In this document: positions 31,895 to 42,378 of the stretch, in pieces
How the letters are laid out: each line of letters opens with the position of its first letter
Numbering within the stretch: the first letter of the stretch is position 1
From: Diplolepis rosae
Lineage: Eukaryota > Arthropoda > Insecta > Hymenoptera > Diplolepididae
Direction of reading: 5' to 3'
DNA: 64,000 bases
Assembly (NCBI GenBank): GCA_030998225.1
Contig: JAPYXD010000522.1
Location: forward strand, 6,820,001-6,884,000
The notes under the pieces: model-generated
Database searches by the model: none
What the model was told of the DNA's origin: nothing
Seen by the model: only the letters and a program-made list of their open reading frames with translations
Made by a program: the position numbers and the translations under genes

Positions 31895-32640
31895 TCAATA
31901 AGGTCGATAAGCAAAATTGTCGCATTTGGCGCTCAGAAAATCCGAACGTCATCATTGAGAAGCCGATAGACCCACAACGAGTGACTGTTTGGTGCGAATT
32001 TTGGTACGGTGCACAGAAAACGAACTCGGCAGTTTGCTCGCTCGCGACAGTGTCGTCACGCGCCCAGAGTGTTCTTGCGTCTAACTGCCACACTTTGGCG
32101 ATCACGCGCCCATACCCAGCGGCAGGAAATCTGGGCGCGTGACGCCACTGTAGCGAGCGAGAAAACTGCCGAGTTCGTTTTCCATGTGGCATCATTGGGC
32201 CAGTTTCCTTCGAAAATGAGCACTGAGCCGCCGTTACGGTCAATGGCGAGCCTTACCGTGCCATGCTCAACGCAATTTTTATTTCCAAGAATTGAAAAGG
32301 ATGACATGGACGACATTTGGTTTCAATAGGACGGGCCACTTGCCACACAGCCAACGTAACAATCGATATTTTGCGCACCGTTTTCGAAAATCGAATAATC
32401 AGCCGAAATTCTGATGTCAATTGGCCGTTTCGGAGTTGTGATTTGACCCCGTTGGACTATTTTTTTGTGGGGAGCCGTTAAGGATAAGTGTTACGCTCTC
32501 CGTCCAGAGACGATTGAGGCCTTGAAACACGATATCGAAGTTGCCATTCATGGGATTGAAGCCCAAACAATCGAAAATGTACTAAAAAATTGAGTTGATC
32601 GAATGGGGTACTGTAAGGCCAGCCGTGGCAGTCATTTGAA
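31895..32640 (+). pseudogene. Tc1-like transposase G, C-terminal two-thirds, split by a MITE
   Basis: DKQNCRIWRSENPNVIIEKP and QRVTVWCEFWYG precede the MITE. After it come GIIGPVSFENEH, VTVNGEPYRAMLNAIFISKN, a region with ATCHTANVTIDILRTVFENR, SCDLTPLDYFFVGS (third catalytic position), PETIEALKHDIEVAI and IENVLKN then a stop. The first catalytic region lies in the lost N-terminal part. Many stops. Confidence 0.8.
32012..32187. mobile_element. GC-rich palindromic MITE inside element G
   Basis: Arms 32016-32067 and 32131-32182 are near-perfect inverted copies (gaaaacgaactcggcagttt against its complement, on to cacgcgcccag). The insertion interrupts the codons for WYG|GIIGP of the transposase, so it is younger than G. 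Much richer in G+C than its host. Confidence 0.75.
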
Positions 32641-32951
32641 TGATGTTGTGTTTCCGTCTTAAATGAAATTCTTAAATCTTTCTATTAAAATCATGCTTTT
32701 GAAAAAATATCCATAAGTTAATTTTTTTATATCCGATTCAAATTCCGAATGTTAGATGGCCCACCCTGTAGTAACTCGCTTTGTAGTTGTAGTAAATAAA
32801 CAAAAAAGTTTCATCGTTTTTCACTTCAACTCGCTCTAAATCGAAAAGTTTTTGGAATAATATTTCAATAAAAATGTATGTCTTATGCAATAATAATTAT
32901 ATTTTGCTGTATTTAATACATTTCATTGGAATACTTTGATATGCTATTAGG

Positions 32952-33182
32952 ATGAACATTCAATTTTTTTTATGTATTTCACAAAACTCTGTATACAAAT
33001 TTAAAATTTTACGAAATCGAGGTAAATATCTATGGCAGCGTATCGACACACTCATTATTGACAAAGTAAACAATGTAATTTACTGTAATCTCGATCATTC
33101 AAATGAGAATAACAGCACGTATCAAGAAATTCATAATTATCACGATGGACCTTGTGAAACATTTCATAAATTTAATATTTGA
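32952..33182 (+). other. Unrecognised open frame
   Basis: 76 codons, with the later part RNRGKYLWQRIDTLIIDKVN ... HNYHDGPCETFHKFNI. Composition looks more protein-like than most AT-rich chance frames here (Trp, His, Cys scattered). No family recognised, and the start is uncertain. It could be an exon or a transposon fragment. Confidence 0.25.
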
Positions 33183-33189
33183 GTACTTT

Positions 33190-33620
33190 ATTTCAAGACT
33201 TCTGTAAATGATTTTCAAATATTTTAAATATTTATTTTCAACTGGTCATACGTGTACGTAAAAATTTTCCATTTTATTTTCTATTTTCTACAGCCAAGAA
33301 ATAAAATTATTGGTTCTCATTAATGAGTTTATTACTTCAATTTCAACAACGAAGCTTAATAATAACATTTCAAATGTTAATTTTGCGGTATTTATTCAGT
33401 TAACTGTAATGTGACCGAAATGTGACCCAAGTATGACTGCACCGAAAAATTTTTTTTTCCGAGAGTCAACTATCACCCATAGTTAAGTCTAACCTAGTTG
33501 AAATAACACGGATTCCTGTTTAAGAGAATCACGTACATATAGTTGAAAAAACCAATATAAACCTTGTTACAGGGAAATAAAGAATTCTAGTTCAATTAAC
33601 AATTAAATTCAATTAATATT
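33190..33620. other. Spacer
   Basis: AT-rich, no structure recognised. Confidence 0.4.
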
Positions 33621-33949
33621 GCTATGTTGTTATTACAAAACTCCGCTGTAAAAAGAACATCTTCTGTATTTATAACTTTTTCACTGTGTAAACAAAAATT
33701 TATTTTTGTCAATAATTCTTTAAAATCCACTTTTATCAATATAAATTTTGCTCTAGTAGATCATAAACGTAAAGTTGTTTATTGGTTACGTTTAATACAT
33801 GCGCCTGAAAGGATCTGTCCGTCAAATCAACTTGCTTTCTTTGTTTTTCTTACTAAACTTGAACTTTTTCATTTCAACTAGGATTGCAAAGTTGGCGCCT
33901 GTCCTAACTAGGCAAAATAGTATACGGGTACAAGGAATTTTTTTCGGTG

Positions 33950-34125
33950 TGGAATAAAACACTATTCCATTGTGATTAGTTGTTATTATTGATGGAAACG
34001 GTAATTTTCCTAATTCCGAACAACTGAAAGAAATTTTAATATCGTGCAAATATAACGATAAGGTACAGGAATCAGTACTGGGGCACTTCAAGAAGCAAAA
34101 ATATGTAAAAAATTTTGAAAAATAA
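33950..34125 (+). other. Unrecognised open frame with poly-A signal
   Basis: A frame reading VVIIDGNGNFPNSEQLKEIL then SCKYNDKVQESVLGHF ends at a TAA that overlaps aaaataaac. A last exon is possible. It shows no resemblance I can name. The preceding 300 bp also have an open frame (33624-33880) that ends before it. Confidence 0.25.
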
Positions 34126-34559
34126 ACTTTATTATTCTACAGTCTTGATGTCATTATTTAGTCGGCATATTTTTTAGTACATTCGAACAATATTTATAAG
34201 TAATTGATCATTCATAAAAAAGATACATTAAAATATTATGTACAACAACATTATACACAACATTACGCTACTCTCAACTGTAGCATAAAAACGCGTTAAT
34301 GCGCCGGAGGCACATAAAAGCAATAAACAATACCTCTATAAACCGAAGGACTTTTAAACCTCAGTTCGAGATGAAATTTACATGCACAGAACCCTTGGGA
34401 CAGACGAAAATTTTGACTTCGAGGTTAACGAAAAATGTCCGTAAAAAACTCTTCCTTCCTAATTTTTCGTCTCACAATTCGTTTTACGAGTTGAACGACA
34501 GTATAAAATAAAGGGGAGTCGACTTGAAGAATCCTCAAAAATAACCGGGATCGGAAAAT

Positions 34560-35615
34560 CAATCATCCTAACCGATTAGACTACAACGTTTTACAATCTA
34601 ATTAAGACTCATCTTAAACACCCACCAAAGGAAGATTCAACTTATCATATTCAACCAACTGGACTCAGTCACAACTAAACGTACTTTCAACCAAGGGAAA
34701 TTGCAACCAACTTTGAATCTTCTATGTTATTATCATCTCTATGGTGCTTACTTACAGTCTATTTTGTATTAATAAATATATTCCATTTGATTAATTTATT
34801 CTCATTCACTGACTTATTCCTCATCCCTTATAGAGGATCCTTCCGATTCTAACATAAAAGAAAGGAATCTTTTAAGAGGGGAAGTCGATGTAAACGCCTC
34901 AAAATTAGTCATATTTTAAAAATGTTTTTAAAGGTGATAAAATAATTTTATTGTTTTAAATTTTTAACATAACATTATTTAACCTTTCTAAAGTATAAAT
35001 TTTTTTCTCCTTTCAAAATGGCGGCTCAGGATAATTTTTCGTCTGTCGTCTTCGGCGCGACGTCTGGAAGTGCTCTATTTATCACACATTAACCATTGAT
35101 CTGAAACAAAAAAAAAAAAATTTCTTTCTTTTTAGATCGTATTAACGGGGAGGATAAACCAATAACACTAAAAAAGACATAAAATCCAATATAAAATAAG
35201 CCTTTGAAAAATAAGTTAGAATTTTGGGCTATTTTTTCGAAATTTTTGACCACCATAAAGTATTTTATTAACCCGAAATATCTGAAATTTTAGGTTTATC
35301 CTTCTGATAATATTGTAGAGAAAAGCCTCTCAAAATTTCGGACAAATGGGTCAATAACTTTTTGATTTACAACACGAGCAGTTTAAAAAAATACAGTTTC
35401 GAGATAATCGCGTTTAAGGTTTTAGTACAGTCTAACGAAGAGTTTTAGTTACTTACCGATTAATTTACAATCCCAGGTCCATACAATACTCCTTCTGAGT
35501 CTTCAAAAAACTGATTTTCTTCAATCTGTCGCTGTTTGCGACCTCTACGATTTTTTGAAATTTTTACATGGATTTCCCCACTTAAGAAGAGAAATGTTAC
35601 GTTTCTGATGTAACA
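34560..35615 (+). mobile_element. Solo LTR copy 3, split by a TTAA MITE
   Basis: The right part matches the solo LTR at 9638-10560: atggtgcttac, aataaatatattcc, tcactgacttattcctcatc, cccttatagaggatcctt, then aatcttTTAA. The LTR resumes after the MITE as gaagagaaatgttacgtttc and ends TGATGTAACA at 35615. The left boundary is unclear, so the start given is where similarity becomes convincing. Confidence 0.65.
34876..35581. mobile_element. TTAA-flanked MITE inside LTR copy 3
   Basis: TTAA at 34872-34875 and 35582-35585. Ends read GAGGGGAAGTCGATGTAAA and, inward from the right, GTGGGGAAATCCATGTAAA. Removing it with one TTAA restores the LTR sequence seen in the other copies, which proves insertion. 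No transposase. It has an aaaatggcggctcagg word near 35018. Confidence 0.8.
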
Positions 35616-35756
35616 ATATTTTGAGAAATAACACTGATGCTTTCTATATCAGTTTTGCAATTAGTAGCAAGTTCTTTTTTTATAATATGGGTCATTTCTC
35701 AAAATATTTTTTAAAATTATTTTCAAGATCTAAAATTTTATTTATTTATTTATTTG

Positions 35757-35784
35757 ATGTATATATATATATATATATATATAG
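35757..35784. repeat. (TA)n microsatellite
   Basis: Uninterrupted ta dinucleotide run between tttgatg and gctggg. Confidence 0.9.
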
Positions 35785-35789
35785 CTGGG

Positions 35790-36900
35790 ATTGAAATGAT
35801 TCAGATTAAAACTTCAGGTTGAATCAATATAAGCTCGGATTGAAAACTTGGTTTAAATTCATTGAAATTGATACCTCGGATTGAACCGGAATGAATCGGA
35901 TTGAGTCAATTTTTATTTTTAACCGATTCGAATCGAACGATAATTGATACGTTTTTCGGATTAGTTGGTAAACAGATTTCGGAATGATGATTTCTATAAG
36001 AATTCTCTTTTGATTTCAGGAACTTAAAAGGTCATTTTAAAATGTTTTTGAATAAAGTAGTATCCAACTGATTCTAGTTGAAAACATTCTAATTTTGTGC
36101 AAAACTTACGGTAATAACTGATATCCTCGCATCCATATACGATGAACTCTGTGATTCTGCCTTATCCATGGATTTTATGCTTTCAATTTCATTATCAGTC
36201 GAATATTCAGAATGTGGCTTATCTCTAATTAGAGCTCTGAGATTTTCAACGTTGTTTTCATATTCCTCAATTTTAGTAGCGATAGCCAAGGCATTCTTAG
36301 AAGTGAATAAAGTCGCACCAGTTACGAAATCAGAGGTGGTTATATCAGATATAGCGATTAAGGCGGCATCATACTTGGATTCGTCAACTCCATCTTTGCC
36401 TGTCAGTTGGAATAGTTGCATCAAGTTAGCCCCTGTAACAAACGTATATTTAAAGAAATTTAACTTACCCTTTTGATAACAGAAAGCAGGTGTATATATT
36501 TCTTCCCACTCATATTTCAGAAACTACCCTGGCAAAAGTTTCGGAAAGAAATTCAATTCCAGCCATTCCGTAATTTCTATCCAAATAGAACCGAAAAACA
36601 TTTCGAATCTCGTTTGAACCAAGTCAATATAAAAATCAATCCGGCTGAACCTGGAATCAAAATGTTCTGAATTGAAAACATGATGTGGATCAATCCGATA
36701 CCGGATTTATTCGACTTAAAGTCTTTGAATGAACCAGAATGGTTCAAATTGATTTTTGAAAAGATTGCATAAAACGAGATTCAGAACGTGTTAGGATTAA
36801 TTCGGAATGATTCGGAATGGTTCGCAGAAAGATTTTGGAATAACTCGGAATAACTCTGATTCACTCGAATTAAGTTCCAATCCTAAACTTTTGCCTGTAC
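35790..36900 (-). repeat. Duplicated block around exon 2 (pair of 16600-17760)
   Basis: See the partner block. Shared words include aattgatacctcgg, cggattagttgg, tccaactgattctagttg, acttacggtaataactgat and aaactaccct. The copy ends on one side at the (TA)n run and on the other at mariner H. Confidence 0.75.
36110..36432 (-). CDS. Exon 2 of secreted serine protease homologue, paralogue 2
   Basis: The acceptor is TGTTACAG above 36432 and the donor GTAAG at 36109-36105. Two bases complete a Gly codon split by the intron, then 321 nt stay open and end in phase 0, exactly like paralogue 1 but four codons shorter. It begins ANLMQLFQLTGKD, then ALIAISDITTSDFVTGATLF, TSKNALAIATKIEEYENN, DNEIESIKSM and RISVIT. 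ALAIATK stands where LTAAHC would be, so the catalytic His is missing here too. No exon 3 equivalent was found between 36.1 and 30.5 kb, so the 3' end is unknown or lost. Confidence 0.7.
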
Positions 36901-38187
36901 CAGGGATGTTAGTTGAAATTTGCCGGTTTCACTCATAGGTGTCGCTAGAGATATGTATACATTTCTATGATTTGGCATCTATGTCATATTTTTCTATGGA
37001 CAATAACCTTCAAAAATACACAATTACATTCTGCTAAAATAATAGCATCATAGTTGTTTACCTCAGTGAATATGTCGAGTTTCGTTCCAAGTAAATCGCA
37101 TTTGCGGCATTCGTTGCTTTTCTTATTTCATAGCAAAAAAAAAAGCAGTTGAACCTCATCGATTGCTGGTAGAAACTTATGGTGAACATGCTCCAGTGAT
37201 TAGAACATGTGAGACATGGTTTCGTCAATTTAAAAGTGGAGATTTCAATTTAACAGACAATGAACATCCTGGTGCAGCGAAAAAGTTCGAAGACGAGGAA
37301 TAGCAGGCGTTATTAGATGAAGACCCAACCCAATCGCAACAACAATCGGCACAAACACTAAATGTGACCCGAGGATCAATTTGCCAACGTTTAAAAGCCA
37401 TGGGAAAAATCCAAAAGTATGGAAAATGGGTACCACACCAACTGAACGATAGACAAATGGAAAATCGAAAAACCATTTGTGAAATGCTGCTTCAACGGTT
37501 CGAAAGGAAATCTTTTCTGCATCGAATTGTCGCGAGGGACGAAAAATGGATTTATTTCGAGAACCCGAAGCGGAAAAAATCATGGCTTTCACCTGGTGAG
37601 GTAGGCCCATCGACTCCAAGGCCAAATCGCTTTGGCCGTAAGACAATGCTCTGTGTTTGGTGGGACCAGTGTGGTGTGGTGTACTTCGAGTTATTAAAAC
37701 CTAGTGAGACGATGAATACGGATCGCTACCGATAACAAATTATCAATTTGAATCATGCGTTGATCGAAAAACGGCCGGAACGGGCCCGAAAACATGGAAA
37801 AGTTATCCTACAACATGACAACGCACCGTCTCATACCGCTAAAGTGGTGAAGAACATATTAAAAGCATTGAATTGGGAAATATTATCGCACCCGCTGTAC
37901 TCTCCAGACCTCGCCCCGTCCGACTATTACCTTTTCGCATCGATGGGACACTCACTCGCAGAACAGCGCTTCGCCAATTTTGAAGAAATCGAAAAATGGC
38001 TCGTCGAATGGTTTGCCTTGAAAGAGAAAAAGGTTTTTTGGAATGGTATTCATGATTTGCCTGAAGGATGAGCAAAATGTGTAGAATCCAATGGTCAATA
38101 CTTTGAATAAAAAATTTTTGAGATTCCCTTGAGAATTAAGTGTTTTCTTTATTGAAAAAACCGGCAAACTTCAACTAACACCCCTGG
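36900..38187 (+). mobile_element. Mariner H, complete element with both termini
   Basis: Inverted termini cagggatgttagttgaaatt and, inward from the right, caggggtgttagttgaagtt, flanked by TA (36898-36899 and 38188-38189). Length 1288 bp, standard for mariner. It is the best preserved transposon in the window. It is inserted beside the duplicated exon 2 block. Confidence 0.9.
37074..38110 (+). pseudogene. Mariner H transposase, mauritiana-type, four lesions
   Basis: Start MSSFVPSKSHLRHSLLFLFH. There is one extra A in the run near 37134 (frameshift), a stop near 37302-37304, a stop near 37732-37734 and a stop near 38069-38071. Otherwise the frame is complete: HTH parts, ARDEKWIYFENPKRKKSW (first Asp), VILQHDNAPSHTAKVVKN (second Asp), LYSPDLAPSDYYLFASMG (third Asp, D,D34D spacing), and an end NGQYFE then TAA at 38108-38110. 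Confidence 0.9.
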
Positions 38188-38436
38188 TATATATAAACTT
38201 CAAGGAAATGTATTGTAAAACAATAACTTGAAATATAACCTATCATGCTATCATAACAACCATTTTACTTCACTAAATCCATTTTCAAATTTATTGAATA
38301 TGTTCCTTCTCATTTTATATATAACATCTCCATAAATTCCCTTTTTCCTTTACTACTTTTAGAGTTACCTAAAGTTATAAGTGTTTCCATCTTAAATCCA
38401 AAAATTGGATGGATTTAAAAAAATTTCTAACATAAA

Positions 38437-38710
38437 CTAAATTATTATCGAAATTCGACCAAAATATGGAAGAATAATAGTATTATGATCATCAAAGAAT
38501 TTACTGTGTGTATCCATGTCTACGTTATTACCCGGTCTATCTCTAACTTGTTCAATTCTGATTTTTATACGTTTTTCAATCAAATCTTGTGGATAATGAT
38601 TATAAAATGAAAATTCTCTAACAATATCTAAATTTTTAGAATTGAATGATTCATAAGACAAACAAACAGCTCTGTCAACTGATTTTTAATGATAGCGACT
38701 TTATTTTAAA
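38437..38710 (-). pseudogene. Penelope-like element, region after the reverse transcriptase
   Basis: The minus strand reads VDRAVCLSYESFNSKNLDIV, then NHYPQDLIEKRIKIRIEQV and NTIILPYFGRISIII. In Penelope-like proteins, a conserved stretch with NxYP and LPY(F/I)xG lies between the reverse transcriptase and the GIY-YIG endonuclease. No endonuclease remains downstream. Mariner H lies 250 bp away. Confidence 0.65.
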
Positions 38711-39740
38711 AGGGATGACTTGATATGAAATTTAACAATCTACCAGAATATGTGCTCTTTCTGTACCAATTGGATACTATTTTACAATTATCGAGTTCAA
38801 TTATTTCCAAGTCCAAAAAATTAATTCTATTTTTCCTTTCCATTTCATGGGTAAATTGAATTCTTGCACCGAGAAACCCCTAATATTGTGGCAACAATAA
38901 TATTGCTTAAGCAACGCTAATTTTGAGCCCACTGCTAGAATATGGCGAAATTGCTTCAGGGACGTTAGCCTATGCTTGTCACAGGAATAAGCAAGTGTTG
39001 TAGCAAGATTAATTCGATTCTTTTGTGACATTTACCGTTACGATAAGCACAACATGATGTCAATGGAAAATTATACTGCAGTGTTATTATGACACGATGG
39101 AAAATCAAAAAAATGAGCTTACAGTATAAGTATTTTTATGAAAATACTATCAAAATACGTCAAAAACAGAGGTTAATTTTTGAGGTCCACACTAGACCAG
39201 TGTGAAGGTTACACTACTGCAGTGTAAATGCTACTATACGGTGTTATTCAAAGTTTCGATTGTTTTACACAATCAGGACGTTAATATTGATTATCCAGTA
39301 AACCAAAATCCACGTTAAGGACGTATATACATTTTCTAGAAAAGTTTCATTTGATTTACTTTGAAATTAAAAATTAATAAAAACGGACAACGTGATTTGA
39401 ATTCGCTGATTCCAATTAATGAATTTTCCAAAAATGAACGTTTAATTGTAATGTGAATTCAAATTCAATCAGTATCAAAACGATGTAAAACCAACTGAAA
39501 AAATCCATGTAGATTTACTACAAATCAAAAAAAAATTCAACAATAGAGTTAATAATGTGCAGTTGCGGATGGCCCAACCGAACCGTGCTGCAAGACTGCT
39601 CATGCCTGTGACGCCATTAACGTACGGGTTATACGGACACTATGATTGTTTCCCTATTTTAGCCTTACAATAAACTCGTATCAAGCTCACGATATTCTTT
39701 CGACAGCAAACTTAAAAAAAGACTGTGATAGGCAGTATTT
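38711..39740. other. Sequence between Penelope-like fragments
   Basis: No PLE homology recognised in most of this. A minus-strand frame at 38801-39031 shows no family. The stretch 39556-39660 is richer in G+C (ttgcggatggcccaaccgaa). Insertions have probably separated the PLE parts. Confidence 0.35.
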
Positions 39741-41071
39741 AATGATGCGACAAAAATTGATAAAGTTTTCAAAACGCTAACGTAATTGTGCGGAAACATT
39801 GGAAAATTATCAGCGTTTTATGCCTTTGGCAAGACTGCGGGTTTTTCGGTGTGGGTGATAGTCATTAAAAGTATCCATAAGGATTTGCAGTTTATCCAAA
39901 GGTACACACAATAAAGTATCATCAACATACCGAAAATAAAAAGGCACAACAAAGCCCAATTAACCTCTCAAAGACAGACTTTTCTAAGTGATCCATGACT
40001 ATTTCAGCTACACTGAGAAAAATATATCTTATTTTCTTCTTTTTTCAGGCGAAATTCTCCTATAATTTATGGCATTTTAACCCCGGAAAATCCTTATAGA
40101 ACATTTTCCTATTTTTTATCGGACTTTACTTACCATCGGAAATTGTGCTATATAATAGGGGGCTTTTTCCGAAAAAACATTGTACAATTTCCTACTCAAA
40201 TGTATAATTAATACTTTTTTAAAACAGTAAAATATCACTGTTACATGACCCACAGCCTGAGATGCGCCATTTTCTTACGAGTTTTTTTACCAACTCTAAC
40301 GGAATGTCCGGAAACATTGCAACAACATCTAAAGAAACCATCACATGACCATCAGGTATTGTCTTTGTGGCTATATTCTTTTGAAATTCCCAACTGTATT
40401 CAACAGTATAATTTGACTTTGATAACGATTCTTTTAGTAGCATATTAAAATTTGGTTCTAAAAATCTAGTAGGTGTATTAATAGTTGAAATAACTAGTCT
40501 CAAAGGATAGTTTTCCTTGTGAATTTTCCTTAATCCATAACATCCAGCCGAAACTGTATTCGCTGCATCAATATCTCTCCATCTGGTGTCCTCCCCCAAC
40601 AGTCCCCTCTTCCTCCAATTGTCTGCCATCCCGAAACTGCTACTTTTTAATTTTTTTAAAGGATCTTGATCCAATATTTTAAAGTTCTTAACATTATAAA
40701 GCAATTCCTCCATGTCCCTTGTGTATTCCGACCTCCTCATGAGAACTGAAATATTACCCTTGTCTGCATTTGTACACATCAACTCTTTGTTTTTTTTTTT
40801 TTTTGAAGGAAGTCTAATAATTTTCAGGTTGTTGAAATTTTTTTTATCTATACTACTAACATGCAAACTTTTCTTCTTAACTAAACCTTTGGATAAGTGC
40901 AAAACCTTGTTTCTGAAATCTTGCTGATCTGAACTCGGAATTTTGTGTATATTGAATATTAGTGAAATTTACAAACCAAGAATCACTGTTTTCTTTTTTA
41001 AAAACCCTATTAAATTTAAAGCCGAGCCGCATTGTCTGCTGCGCGATGCTACGAATTACGTTTCTGCGCAT
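39740..41071 (-). pseudogene. Penelope-like element reverse transcriptase
   Basis: Minus strand from the top: WFVNFTNIQYTQ, KVLHLSKGLVKKK-like start, then the 227-codon frame at 40902-40219 with ELMCTNADKGNISVLMRRSE, AGCYGLRKIHKENYPLRLVI, NTPTRFLEPNFNMLLKESL and DGHVMVSLDVVAMFPDIPLE (the first catalytic motif is SLDVVAMF). After an insertion at about 40000-40240, the frame resumes with FYFRYVDDTLLCVPLDKLQI, where YVDD (39919-39930) is the catalytic pair. The GLRKIHK motif and this order are typical of PLE. Broken by the insertion and stops. Confidence 0.8.
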
Positions 41072-42370
41072 CGCTTTTTGCGACTGTCGAGAAAATTTTA
41101 GAAGACGGCATATAGAAAAGATCAGTTAGTGCTTAAAATACTTTTATAATATAATAAATAAGCGACTTTTTTTCTTCGACCTTGTTTTTTAAAACTTATT
41201 CGACTTTTTTCTACTATTTCCTAAAAGTTATTCAACCCTTACAAGACTTTCTCCGATTTTACTTTTTGTCCACAACTCTTCGAATAGTCTGTTAAATTTT
41301 AAGCGACAAATATTTTCCGTGTGTGATAAAACAAATTATGAGAATAAGGAATTTTATGTCCTCATCATGAACCAGTATTTCAATTTGTGCATTTTTTCTT
41401 TAATTGTAAACATTTATGAGCAGACAGACTTACCTTACTGCATTTCATTTACTCTCACAAATTTTCAACTTATTACTTCATTTTTTACAGAAATGGGCTT
41501 GCACAAATTGAAAATCACTTTTTCAAAACTTCATTTTGTTATTGAAAATGCTAGTCTTCCCAATTCTCAATGGCAATTAATAATTTTGAAAAATATTTAT
41601 AATTGATACGGAAAAAGTCCTTCGTTGCATCGCTATGGAAATTTATGATAAGTTTTCTGCTATGACCTAGCTTGCCATAGAAGTCTTTTAAAAATTAATA
41701 TTATAATATTTAATTTTTTAACGAAAAAAAACCATAAAAACCCATAAAATCATGGTTTTTTCTATTTATTTTCGTAAATAATGGGAATTTCGAAAAATAT
41801 TTTCAATAAAAGTTCTAGATCTCATCAAGGTGCACGTTTTATGTTGTATTAATTTTTATCGTACAGGTGATAGTTTTCCAGAAAAATATAAACAAAGTTT
41901 AGGAGTTACAGGGTGGAGCCAGTACAGAATACTTTAAAGCTACTATTCTGTTTCCTTCATCGTGTGTTCAAACTGTGTTGAGGGTGGGGGGAGGGGGGTG
42001 ACTAAATACTGCAGCATTGTTGTTCTTTGGATGCAGAAACCTTTTATTACCAGTATATAAATGGTTTTAGAGAAAAGATGTACTAATCACAAAAGATGTA
42101 TTTTTTCATGCTCTACACACGGTGAAAAGGTGGTGACAGGGATGGCACCCTGGGCGGCGTGCACCATTGAGGAAAGGAGATAGCCTAGGCAGCGTACATC
42201 CCCTTCTAGGATGTTGGAACCGTCTCTACGCCTGGAGCAGCGGACTAGAGAATGGATGAAGGTACATAGAGGTGGAGCCTGGGCAGCGTACCCATTGAAA
42301 AATTTCAACTTACTCCTGGAGCGCAGATTGCTCCCGGACTGGAGATACCGCTGATGGTTACGCAAGCTAG
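41072..42370. other. Spacer with one possible transposon end
   Basis: An open frame at 41319-41606 (+) is AT-rich with no recognised family. Near 41909 tacagggtggagccagtaca resembles a Tc1-like terminus, but no partner end was seen. From 42100 the sequence becomes G+C-rich (ggtggagcctgggcagcg), and the same composition continues after the hAT-like element at 43467-43600, so the two halves were once contiguous. Confidence 0.4.
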
Positions 42371-42378
42371 GTTATCGC

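Larger units (their letters stand above)
31682..32768 (+). mobile_element. Tc1-like element G with about 210-bp inverted arms
   Basis: Termini begin cagggagagccatctaacg (left) and, inward from the right, cagggtgggccatctaaca. TA at 31680-31681 and 32769-32770. Inverted similarity continues for about 210 bp on each side, reaching past the transposase stop codon into the C-terminal coding region. The left end is thus an inverted copy of the right end, and it has replaced the N-terminal half of the gene. A separate palindromic MITE is inserted at 32012-32187. Confidence 0.8.

Noticed and set aside
31809..32243. 144-codon minus-strand frame across element G and its MITE
   Set aside because: It crosses a transposon insertion boundary and reads opposite a recognisable transposase, so it cannot be an old gene.
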